Shown here one piece after another: positions 17,673-24,754 of a stretch of 40,368 bases of DNA. The notes under the pieces are model-generated. The model was not told where the DNA came from, searched no databases, and worked only from the letters and a program-made list of their open reading frames with translations. The first letter of the stretch is position 1, and each line of letters starts with the position of its first letter. A program made the position numbers and the translations under genes. The DNA is from CAZOSF01 sp964582415. Lineage in GTDB: Bacteria > Bacteroidota > Bacteroidia > Flavobacteriales > Flavobacteriaceae. The stretch is taken from NCBI GenBank assembly GCA_964582415.1, contig CAZOSF010000013.1, positions 1 to 40,368 on the forward strand. The letters run 5' to 3'.

Positions 17673-17717
17673 AGGCACATAATTTTGTAATCCGTGAAAT
17701 TATAGAAGGGAATAGCG

Positions 17718-17725
17718 TAATTTTG
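17718..17725 (+). promoter_or_regulatory. Promoter -7 box TAATTTTG touching the cvfB start
   Basis: TAATTTTG fits TAnnTTTG and ends 4 bases before the ATG at 17730. The same octamer occurs at 17680-17687. With a -7 element, the transcription start would fall on or next to the start codon, which suggests a leaderless mRNA. Confidence 0.45.
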
Positions 17726-17729
17726 CCAC

Positions 17730-18560
17730 ATGATACATTTAGGGCAATACAATGAATTAAAGATCGACCGGGAAACGGACCCTGGACTGTATTTGAGTGA
17801 TGAAGAAGGGAATGAAGTATTGCTTCCCCATCGTTACAAACCAAAAAGCTATCAGTTAGGAGATATCATTAAGGTATTTGTCTATCTAGACAATGAGGAA
17901 CGACCCATCGCTACCACCGAGACCCCAGAACTTACCTTGAATACCTTTGGTTACCTGCGCTGCAATGATGTTAACAAGTTCGGAGCCTTTATGGATTGGG
18001 GCCTAACAAAGGAACTCTTCGTTCCTTTCAAGGAACAGGCACGGCCGATGAAAGTGGGTAGTTGGTATACAGTGTATCTTTATTTAGATGAAAAGACAGA
18101 GCGATTGGTAGGATCCAGCAAAACTAAAAAATTCTTAGACAATCAAGAGCTTACAGTAAAGAAGTTCGATGAAGTAGACATCATGGTGACCCATATTGGA
18201 GATTTAGGCGCGAACGTGATTGTGAATGGAAAACACCTCGGTCTCATACATATCAATGATATTTTTGAAGACATTCGTCCCGGTGACCGTATCAAAGGTT
18301 TTATCAAAAAAGTGCGCACCGATTCCAAATTGGACATTGTGCTTCACAGTCCAGGATACAAAAGTATCGAGCCCAACGCAAATTATATTCTTGAGGAACT
18401 GAAGGCCGCAGGTGGGTTTTTGGCATTGCATGACAATAGTGATCCTCAGGAAATTAAAAACGAACTTGGACTTAGCAAAAAAAGCTTTAAAAAGGCCATC
18501 GGAACCTTATATCGCGATAAGCAGATTGTGATTCGTGAAGATGGTATCGAATTGATTTAG
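17730..18560 (+). CDS. cvfB: S1 RNA-binding domain protein, CvfB family
   Basis: 276 residues. Three consecutive OB/S1-like segments are visible: the first ends near DNEERPIATTETPEL, the second contains GYLRCNDVNKFGAFMDWGLTKELFVPFKEQ, and the third contains GDLGANVIVNGKHLGLIHINDIFEDIRPGDRIKGFIKKVRTDSKLDIVL. A C-terminal winged helix follows (GLSKKSFKKAIGTLYRDKQIVI). This is the architecture of CvfB/YitL, an RNA-binding protein that affects virulence factors in Staphylococcus. Its role here is unknown. Its stop overlaps the stop of the convergent small secreted-protein gene by 4 bases. Confidence 0.88.
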   Translation: MIHLGQYNELKIDRETDPGLYLSDEEGNEVLLPHRYKPKSYQLGDIIKVFVYLDNEERPIATTETPELTLNTFGYLRCNDVNKFGAFMDWGLTKELFVPFKEQARPMKVGSWYTVYLYLDEKTERLVGSSKTKKFLDNQELTVKKFDEVDIMVTHIGDLGANVIVNGKHLGLIHINDIFEDIRPGDRIKGFIKKVRTDSKLDIVLHSPGYKSIEPNANYILEELKAAGGFLALHDNSDPQEIKNELGLSKKSFKKAIGTLYRDKQIVIREDGIELI

Positions 18561-19009
18561 AATCCTCTTCCAATACGATAAGGTGCGCATCTCGGACAAA
18601 TTCCAAAGGGCGGGCAAGGATCGATGAGGTCGAGACCTCTCTGTTCTTTATAGACTTGGTTTCGAACCTTAGTGGAACCATCACTCTGATACTGAGCATT
18701 CCCACCCAGAGCAGAAAACTTCTGATTCAAAGCCTTTACGGAAACTTCTGCCTTCTTGAAACTATCCTTTTCCTCCAGGGCTGCTGCCATATCTACCGCT
18801 TCCCAATAATTGTTGGCCGTTACTCGGTTGAAATCGGAAAAGCTTTTAATTTCCGATGAAGCCGACAGGTTCCAGTTTAATTGAAATGAAGTGATTTCAG
18901 GAACTTCTGGTAATGTAGCGGCATCAATGGTAAAGTATCGGGTCTCGAAATCGTACTGACCAAAAACCAAAGCTGGAAAAAGGCACAATAAAAAGGCGAC
19001 TGTTTTCAT
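18557..19009 (-). CDS. Small secreted protein with a Cys-rich tail
   Basis: About 150 residues from ATG 19009, which opens a signal peptide (KTVAFLLCLFPALVFGQ). The in-frame start at 19027 only adds six residues. The middle is helical (AMDMAAALEE-like stretches and KKAEVSVKALNQKFSALGG). The C-terminus has four cysteines in DPCPPFGICPRCAP, which could form disulfides or bind metal. I do not recognise a family. It lies 45 bases after the secreted papain-like peptidase on the same strand, so it may be a partner or substrate; this is inference. Confidence 0.65.
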   Translation of the reverse strand: MKTVAFLLCLFPALVFGQYDFETRYFTIDAATLPEVPEITSFQLNWNLSASSEIKSFSDFNRVTANNYWEAVDMAAALEEKDSFKKAEVSVKALNQKFSALGGNAQYQSDGSTKVRNQVYKEQRGLDLIDPCPPFGICPRCAPYRIGRGF

Positions 19010-19054
19010 CGATTTCAAAACTATCAAAAATTATACCCCTCCAGAAATTTGTTA

Positions 19055-20176
19055 TTACAAGTTTAACTTTTTTGCGATTTCCTTTGGCAAAGCATCCTTA
19101 TGGATCATGATACTTATTGCCTTCAAACGCATATAACTCTCACTGAAATAGACATAACCGCCATGGGCATTTCGAGTTGCGTCAGTACCCCAACTATTCT
19201 TAACCTTGAAATATAGTGTACCGTTCTGGTCTTTTAGCATGCCTGTGATATGCATCAAATGATCGTCGGTAGTATTATAGTTTTCAAATTCCTGTTGCCG
19301 GTAATCCTGATCCACATTTTTTTCAGGATACACCCCTTGCAGTGCTTTAATTGTGTTTTCTGATTCGGCAGGCACCACCGCCACACCATCTTTTGAAGAA
19401 AAACTCCGCTCACTTACATCACAATCCAGTTCTACTGTATAGCCATTTTCCAAGGCGTGGGAAATTACTTGTATGAATTCATCCAAGGGAACATTATACA
19501 TACTTCCATTGCTCCAGTTGTCTGGAATGTTTAGAATAAAGGGCTGGTAGAACGGACGATGGTTAAAGGAAGTAATCGTGACATAATCGTTTGGATTCAA
19601 TCCAGTCATTTCCAAAAAACTTTTGGGTGTATAGCTTTTCCCTTCATAGGTGAATTCCGTAGGCAGCGCACCCAAATAACTATCCAAGACATTCGAGACT
19701 GCGGAACGCCAAAACGGACTTAATTCCCGGCCGGGATTCTCGACATAGGTCTTTAACATTGCTTCCAAAACCGCAATCATTTCCGCATGATTGTGCGTTT
19801 CTTTTGCTCCTGGTGTTCCATCATAAATACTGTTGGGAACCAAGCCATACCATCTCATAGAATTCACTACATCATGCGCCAGACCTCCTTCACTGAATTG
19901 TGCCTTTCCCTGTCGCATAATGAAATTCTCCGCCTTCAAAGGATACGTTTGTCGAACCGTATACATTTCAGACAAATCAATAGATTTACCTTTGATTCGG
20001 ATGATTTCACTTTCAAGAAAGGAAGTACTGGAAAAGCTCCAGCAAGTACCCGTTACCCCTTGACTAATAACTGGGGTGGCGTCCAAATCGATTAATTCCT
20101 TAAAGGAATAAGGGGCTTGTGCCGAAAGTAGGCTGGAAAAGCACAAAATTGACAGCAGGGAGAGAAAGTTTCGCAT
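19055..20176 (-). CDS. Secreted papain-like cysteine peptidase, bleomycin hydrolase/PepC (C1B) type
   Basis: 373 residues with a signal peptide (RNFLSLLSILCFSSLLSAQ). The catalytic Cys is Cys45 in GVTGTCWSFSSTSFLESE. The catalytic His is His306 in DDHLMHITG and the Asn is Asn327 in VKNSWGTD. The order and spacing fit C1B aminopeptidases. Known family members are mostly cytosolic hexamers; a signal peptide, as here, points to a periplasmic or secreted version, a form common in Bacteroidetes. Its start lies only 36 bases from the divergent menB gene. Confidence 0.88.
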   Translation of the reverse strand: MRNFLSLLSILCFSSLLSAQAPYSFKELIDLDATPVISQGVTGTCWSFSSTSFLESEIIRIKGKSIDLSEMYTVRQTYPLKAENFIMRQGKAQFSEGGLAHDVVNSMRWYGLVPNSIYDGTPGAKETHNHAEMIAVLEAMLKTYVENPGRELSPFWRSAVSNVLDSYLGALPTEFTYEGKSYTPKSFLEMTGLNPNDYVTITSFNHRPFYQPFILNIPDNWSNGSMYNVPLDEFIQVISHALENGYTVELDCDVSERSFSSKDGVAVVPAESENTIKALQGVYPEKNVDQDYRQQEFENYNTTDDHLMHITGMLKDQNGTLYFKVKNSWGTDATRNAHGGYVYFSESYMRLKAISIMIHKDALPKEIAKKLNL

Positions 20177-20187
20177 AAAAATTAGGT

Positions 20188-20206
20188 TATCTTTGAGGTA
20201 AAAATA
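20188..20206. promoter_or_regulatory. Back-to-back promoter boxes between menB and the C1B peptidase
   Basis: On the plus strand TATCTTTG (20188-20195) serves menB, whose ATG is 18 bases on. On the minus strand TATTTTTA (20206 down to 20199) would serve the peptidase. The whole divergent region is only 36 bases, so the two polymerases would compete for the site. Confidence 0.4.
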
Positions 20207-20212
20207 AGAAGA

Positions 20213-21052
20213 ATGGAACTACCCACTTGGATTACAGCCAAAGAATATTCAGACATTACCTATAAGAAATGCAATGGGGTGGCACGTATCGCTTTCAACC
20301 GCCCGGAGGTTCGAAACGCATTCCGTCCCAAAACCACTAGTGAATTATTAGATGCCTTCCATGATGCTCAAGAAGATACCTCCATCGGCGTAATACTTCT
20401 ATCTGCGGAAGGTCCCTCCCCAAAGGATGGGGTTTATAGTTTTTGTAGTGGAGGAGATCAGAGTGCTAGAGGGCGGCAAGGCTATGTTGGAGATGATGGT
20501 TACCATCGTTTGAATATATTGGAAGTGCAGCGTCTGATTCGTTTTATGCCGAAAGCGGTCATTGCTGTGGTACCGGGTTGGGCCGTAGGTGGAGGGCACA
20601 GCCTTCATGTGGTGTGCGACATGACCTTGGCAAGTAAAGAACATGCTATCTTCAAACAAACCGACGCCGATGTGACCAGTTTCGATGGAGGGTATGGTAG
20701 TGCTTATTTGGCCAAAATGGTTGGGCAGAAGAAAGCCCGGGAAATTTTCTTCTTGGGACGCAATTACAGCGCCCAGGAAGCCTATGAAATGGGTATGGTG
20801 AATGCGGTTATTCCTCACGATGAATTGGAGCAAACTGCCTACGTATGGGCACAGGAAATTCTGGCAAAATCACCAATTTCGATAAAAATGCTAAAATTCG
20901 CCATGAATCTTACCGACGATGGTATGGTGGGACAACAGGTTTTTGCTGGCGAAGCTACGCGTTTAGCCTATATGACCGATGAAGCCAAAGAGGGTAGGGA
21001 TGCCTTTTTGGAAAAACGCAAGCCCAATTTTGAAAAGAAATGGCTCCCATAA
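20213..21052 (+). CDS. menB: 1,4-dihydroxy-2-naphthoyl-CoA synthase
   Basis: 279 residues of the crotonase fold. MenB marks are RIAFNRPEVRNAFRPKT, FCSGGDQSARG, PGWAVGGGHSLHVVCDMTLAS (oxyanion loop) and TDADVTSFDGGYGSAYLA, with the C-terminal EGRDAFLEKRKPNF. It closes the second ring of o-succinylbenzoyl-CoA to DHNA-CoA, the substrate of MenI. It is separated from menI-menF-menD by cvfB and two minus-strand genes, so it forms its own unit. Length is normal. Confidence 0.95.
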   Translation: MELPTWITAKEYSDITYKKCNGVARIAFNRPEVRNAFRPKTTSELLDAFHDAQEDTSIGVILLSAEGPSPKDGVYSFCSGGDQSARGRQGYVGDDGYHRLNILEVQRLIRFMPKAVIAVVPGWAVGGGHSLHVVCDMTLASKEHAIFKQTDADVTSFDGGYGSAYLAKMVGQKKAREIFFLGRNYSAQEAYEMGMVNAVIPHDELEQTAYVWAQEILAKSPISIKMLKFAMNLTDDGMVGQQVFAGEATRLAYMTDEAKEGRDAFLEKRKPNFEKKWLP

Positions 21053-21070
21053 ATTTTTGATTTCTTTCCC

Positions 21071-22258
21071 ATGATAAAGGACATTCAATTTTTATGGGTA
21101 GCGATTTTTACTGTGCTCGTATCGGCCTGTACAAATCCACCAAGCATTGAAGGGAAGTTAACAGATTATAAAGTTTCCGATGCCGGAAGTAGGGTCTATT
21201 TGATTCAGCCCCAAGCTTTGGAGGAGGTAGCTTCTCCTTTTAGAGGGATCATTCTTGATTCTGCCGAGGTGACTGCCAAGGGCGATTTTACATTTCATTG
21301 GTACCCTACCACTAGTGGTGAAACATTGGTAGAGTTAGTGTTGCAACCCAAAGGTGAGAAGTTCCCAAGGCGTCTGGAAAACGACTCTCCAATGGATTCC
21401 AATTATATGCCCCTTTTGACCTCTGATAAACCCATTCAGATCGAGTCAACTTCTAAAGCCTTTCAGGCAGATTTTAAAATTAAATCACCTTCTGTTCAGA
21501 ACAAAGCTCTTTTGTCATTGCGTGACACTCGCATGCAGTCTTTTCGAACGAATTTAATGGGGAAGGAGTGGAACATTCATGAAGGCACGGGCTTGTTGGA
21601 GAAAGAAGCGGCACACTTGAATTACCAAAAAAAATTGATGGAATTTGCAGATACTACCCACTCTTTCGTGTCGGCCATGGTGGCCCTTCGATGGGTAAGT
21701 CCCCAATTAGACTATGAACGGACACCCGAATTTCTCTATCTTCAATGTGAACGTTGGAAGGAAGTGTCCCATGCTTGGCAAGGTTCATTATGTGAAATGA
21801 GCGACAAACAGCACTTACCCATTATGGTAGGCGATTTGTTCCCAGAGGTAAATTTTCCCTTGCTAGGAGGTGAAATTAAGAATTTAAAAGAGCTCCGTGG
21901 CTCTGAACTCACCCTAATCGATATCTGGGCATCCTGGTGTGTCCCTTGTAGAAAGGAAAATAGGGAGGTCTTGGTGCCTTTGTGGGAAAACTATCATGAA
22001 ATGGGCTTCCAGATCATAGGCTATGGACTGGAAACCAACGAAAACGCATGGCAAGCAGCCATAGAAAAGGACGGCGCTTTTCGCTGGATCAATGCCTCCC
22101 ATCTTGAAGGGGATGAAACGATATTGATGCATCAATTGCGTATTCGCACCATTCCTGCCAATTATTTAATCGATTCAGAAGGCAAGATTCTGGCAAAGAA
22201 TCTCCATGGTGATGATTTGAAGCGTTTTGTGGGTAATTATTTTGATGAATTTAGATAG
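21071..22258 (+). CDS. Thioredoxin-family lipoprotein (TlpA-like)
   Basis: 395 residues. The lipobox LVSAC puts the lipidated Cys at residue 20. The N-terminal half (IEGKLTDYKVSDAGSRVYLIQ and the strands that follow) looks like the DUF4369-type beta domain. The C-terminal thioredoxin domain has ASWCVPCRKEN near residues 287-297 and the cis-Pro loop RTIPANYLIDSEG. Such proteins keep disulfides reduced in the periplasm. It starts 18 bases after menB, so it may share its transcript. Confidence 0.87.
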   Translation: MIKDIQFLWVAIFTVLVSACTNPPSIEGKLTDYKVSDAGSRVYLIQPQALEEVASPFRGIILDSAEVTAKGDFTFHWYPTTSGETLVELVLQPKGEKFPRRLENDSPMDSNYMPLLTSDKPIQIESTSKAFQADFKIKSPSVQNKALLSLRDTRMQSFRTNLMGKEWNIHEGTGLLEKEAAHLNYQKKLMEFADTTHSFVSAMVALRWVSPQLDYERTPEFLYLQCERWKEVSHAWQGSLCEMSDKQHLPIMVGDLFPEVNFPLLGGEIKNLKELRGSELTLIDIWASWCVPCRKENREVLVPLWENYHEMGFQIIGYGLETNENAWQAAIEKDGAFRWINASHLEGDETILMHQLRIRTIPANYLIDSEGKILAKNLHGDDLKRFVGNYFDEFR

Positions 22259-22381
22259 TACTTCCGAAGGAAGTCTTTGCGCATTCATAGGAATCCTTCC
22301 ATTTATGATTAAAATCATTTATGACTCTCCAAAGAAAAAATACTTTTACAGCGTACAATCAACCCAAACCAAAATATAATT

Positions 22382-22762
22382 ATGGATAAGCCGAGACCTT
22401 TTTTCAAAACGCTGCGCATACTATTGGGACTCTTTCTGATATTCTATGCACTAAATAAATTTTTACATTTTATCCCTATGGGATATGGTGATATGCCGGA
22501 TAGTGCTGAAGCCTTTTTGGACTCAGTAGCTGCCTATCTACCGTTCTTGTACATATTCGAAATCGTGATAGGCATCCTATTGCTAATGGCCAAATGGAGA
22601 TCATTCATCTATGTGGTGCTATTCCCACTTTCATTAGCTTTTTTGATGTTCAGTATTATCAACGACGACTTTACCGAATTATGGCCCGCTCTTTTTGTAG
22701 CCTTGGTGAACATTATCCTGTTGGCTTCAAGAAAAGAAAAGTATGCCGTACTCTTCGACTAG
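22382..22762 (+). CDS. DoxX-like small integral membrane protein
   Basis: 126 residues with four membrane helices: LRILLGLFLIFYALNKFLHF, LPFLYIFEIVIGILLLMA, FIYVVLFPLSLAFLMFSI and LWPALFVALVNIILLA. The NKFLHF turn after helix 1 and the general shape match the DoxX/DoxD family. No enzymatic motif is seen; in Bacteroidetes members are of unknown role. A strong terminator follows. Confidence 0.75.
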   Translation: MDKPRPFFKTLRILLGLFLIFYALNKFLHFIPMGYGDMPDSAEAFLDSVAAYLPFLYIFEIVIGILLLMAKWRSFIYVVLFPLSLAFLMFSIINDDFTELWPALFVALVNIILLASRKEKYAVLFD

Positions 22763-22823
22763 AGGTTGAATGATAAAATAAACGCATAGGGTTTTGCACC
22801 CTTCTTAATTGTGAGTGACTACT

Positions 22824-22853
22824 AAAAAGCGCGACAATCGTCGCGCTTTTTTT
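22824..22853. terminator. Bidirectional intrinsic terminator between the DoxX-like gene and asnB
   Basis: GCGCGAC (22829-22835) and GTCGCGC (22840-22846) form a 7-bp GC-rich stem with a 4-base loop, flanked by A5 and T7, so it works on both strands for the two convergent genes. Confidence 0.9.
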
Positions 22854-24522
22854 ACTTTACATAGGCATCAGAATGCACTTTTGCGACGGCGCGGCCACTT
22901 GGGTCGTTCATGTTTTTAAAGCTTTCATCCCATTCTAAAGCAACAGGAGAACTACAGGCCACACTAGGTACCGAGGGTACACTCAATGCGGCAGTATCAC
23001 TTGGGAAATGCTCTTCGAAGATGCTTCGGTAGTAAAATTCTTCTTTGCTTTTGGGTGTCTGGATAGGGAATCGGAAGTGAGCGTTGGCCATTTGTTCATC
23101 GCTGACCTCTTGGTTTACCATTTCCTTAAGTGTATCTATCCAACTATAGCCCACCCCATCACTGAACTGTTCTTTCTGTCGCCAAGCAACACTTTCAGGA
23201 AGCATCTCTTCAAAGGCCTTTCGAAGCACCCACTTTTCCATACGCTCCGAGGTTATCATTTTATCTTTCGGATTCAAGCGCATGGCAACATCCATGAACT
23301 CTTTATCAAGGAAGGGGACACGTCCTTCAATACCCCATGCTGCCAAGGACTTGTTGGCTCTTAAACAATCATATTGATGTAGTTTGTCTAATTTACGAAC
23401 GGTTTCCTTATGAAATTCTTCAGCATTTGGGGCCTTATGGAAGTAAAGGTAACCGCCAAATATTTCATCACTTCCTTCACCAGAGAGTACCATTTTTATT
23501 CCCATGGCTTTGATGGCTCTTGCCATCAAATACATAGGTGTTGAAGCACGAACCGTTGTAATGTCATAGGTCTCCAAATGATAAATAACATCGCGGATGG
23601 CATCAATTCCTTCCTGAATGGTAAACTTTACCTCATGATGTACCGTACCTAAATGGTCGGCTACTTTTTGAGCCGCTGCTAGATCGGGAGAGCCTTCCAA
23701 GCCAATGGCAAAGGAGTGCAATTGCGGCCACCAAGCATTTTCTGTGTCACCCGATTCAATACGTTTATCAGCATATTTTTTTGCTAGTGCCGATGTAACC
23801 GAGCTGTCCAAGCCTCCGGAAAGGAGTACCCCATAGGGTACGTCGCTCATTAATTGTCGGTGGACCGCAGCGTCCAGAGCGGCACGCAACTCCTCGATAG
23901 AAGTTTCATTTTCCTTTACATTGTCGAACTCCATCCAATCTCTTGTGTACCATTTTTTTAGAGTTCCTTCTTTGCTGTAGAGATAGTGACCGGGAGGGAA
24001 GAGTTCGATTTTGGTACACACACCTTCCAAAGCCTTCAATTCGGAGGCCACATAAAAGGTACCATTTTGGTCCCACCCCATGTAAAGCGGAATAATTCCC
24101 ATATGGTCACGGGCAATGAGGTAGGCATCGTTTTCAACATCATAGAGTGCAAATCCAAATATCCCATTGAGTTCATCTATAAAGTTGGGTCCCTTATCTC
24201 GATAAAGTGCTAAAATCACCTCACAGTCACTCTTGGTTTGGAAATTGTAATTGCCTTCAAATTGTGTTCGTAGTTCGGTATGATTATAGATCTCACCATT
24301 TGCCGCTAGGATTAGCTTTTTATCCTCAGAGTACAACGGTTGCTTTCCAGAGGTTGGATCCACAATAGCGAGTCGTTCATGAGCCAGGATGGCTTTGGCG
24401 TCAGCATAGATTCCGCTCCAGTCGGGTCCTCTATGACGGATACATTTCGCCATGGTTAATAATTGGGGGCGCAGCACGTCAGCTGGCTGCTTGAGTTCGA
24501 AGGCACATACAATTCCACACAT
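22852..24522 (-). CDS. asnB: Asparagine synthase (glutamine-hydrolysing)
   Basis: 556 residues. The glutaminase domain begins with MCGIV, so Cys2 is the nucleophile. RHRGPDWSG, HERLAIVDP, LAANGEIYNHTELR and KSDCEVILALY are present. The synthetase domain has the pyrophosphate loop SGGLDSS from Ser235 and GEGSDEIFGGY. It makes asparagine from aspartate, glutamine and ATP in the cytoplasm. Length matches E. coli AsnB. Upstream lies an Asn-rich leader peptide and terminator that together form an attenuator, so asparagine supply most likely controls transcription into this gene. Confidence 0.97.
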   Translation of the reverse strand: MCGIVCAFELKQPADVLRPQLLTMAKCIRHRGPDWSGIYADAKAILAHERLAIVDPTSGKQPLYSEDKKLILAANGEIYNHTELRTQFEGNYNFQTKSDCEVILALYRDKGPNFIDELNGIFGFALYDVENDAYLIARDHMGIIPLYMGWDQNGTFYVASELKALEGVCTKIELFPPGHYLYSKEGTLKKWYTRDWMEFDNVKENETSIEELRAALDAAVHRQLMSDVPYGVLLSGGLDSSVTSALAKKYADKRIESGDTENAWWPQLHSFAIGLEGSPDLAAAQKVADHLGTVHHEVKFTIQEGIDAIRDVIYHLETYDITTVRASTPMYLMARAIKAMGIKMVLSGEGSDEIFGGYLYFHKAPNAEEFHKETVRKLDKLHQYDCLRANKSLAAWGIEGRVPFLDKEFMDVAMRLNPKDKMITSERMEKWVLRKAFEEMLPESVAWRQKEQFSDGVGYSWIDTLKEMVNQEVSDEQMANAHFRFPIQTPKSKEEFYYRSIFEEHFPSDTAALSVPSVPSVACSSPVALEWDESFKNMNDPSGRAVAKVHSDAYVK

Positions 24523-24574
24523 GATTTTTTATTTTTTAGTTAGTTAGTATTCGATTTAAATAATTCAATAAAAA

Positions 24575-24605
24575 AACCCGTCAAATTTCAGAAACTTGAC
24601 GGGTT
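24575..24605 (-). terminator. Attenuator terminator hairpin upstream of asnB
   Basis: On the minus strand a 14-bp stem (AACCCGTCAAGTTT with AAATTTGACGGGTT, one G-U pair) with loop CTG is followed by seven T (A7 at 24570-24576 on the plus strand). It lies 52 bases before the asnB ATG, so as written it would stop transcription before asnB. The left arm overlaps a segment that can instead pair with RNA just after the leader peptide stop. Confidence 0.93.
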
Positions 24606-24637
24606 CGGTATAGGGTACAAGTTTCTGCTACGGGTTT
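24589..24637 (-). promoter_or_regulatory. Antiterminator pairing of the asnB attenuator
   Basis: Reading the minus strand, CAGAAACTTG (24627-24618), directly after the leader stop codon, is the exact complement of CAAGTTTCTG (24598-24589) in the terminator left arm and loop. In addition AAACCCGT at the end of the leader (24637-24630) is the complement of ACGGGTTT (24581-24574) in the terminator right arm. Both pairings nest, giving 18 bp that exclude the terminator. A ribosome that reaches the leader stop would cover the first segment and let the terminator form; a ribosome stalled at the Asn codons would leave it free. Confidence 0.85.
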
Positions 24638-24690
24638 CCGTTATTATTATTGTTATTGAAATTGAAAACTGAGTATAGCATCACTCTCAT
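24628..24690 (-). CDS. Asparagine-rich leader peptide of the asnB attenuator
   Basis: A short frame upstream of asnB encodes MLYSVFNFNNNNNNGNP from ATG 24681, or three residues more from the in-frame ATG at 24690. Eight of the last eleven codons are Asn (AAT/AAC), six of them in a row, and the frame stops at TAG 24630-24628. It is followed at once by a segment complementary to the terminator stem and then by the terminator itself, 52 bases before asnB. Leader peptides loaded with codons for the product of the operon are the hallmark of ribosome-mediated attenuation (trp, his, leu, phe operons). The run of Asn codons before an asparagine synthetase gene is what such a sensor for Asn-tRNA should look like. 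Expression is not shown, only inferred. Confidence 0.88.
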   Translation of the reverse strand: MRVMLYSVFNFNNNNNNGNP

Positions 24691-24754
24691 TTTGTGCTTA
24701 TAGAATCGTAAATATCGAAATAAATTTCAATAAATAAAATATTCTCAATAAAAA

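Noticed and set aside
22260..22274. Small inverted repeat ACTTCC-GAA-GGAAGT after the thioredoxin lipoprotein gene
   Set aside because: A 6-bp stem without a proper T-run; too weak to call a terminator.
22305..22318. Inverted repeat ATGATT-AA-AATCAT upstream of the DoxX-like gene
   Set aside because: A/T-rich and short; could arise by chance and no regulator is near.
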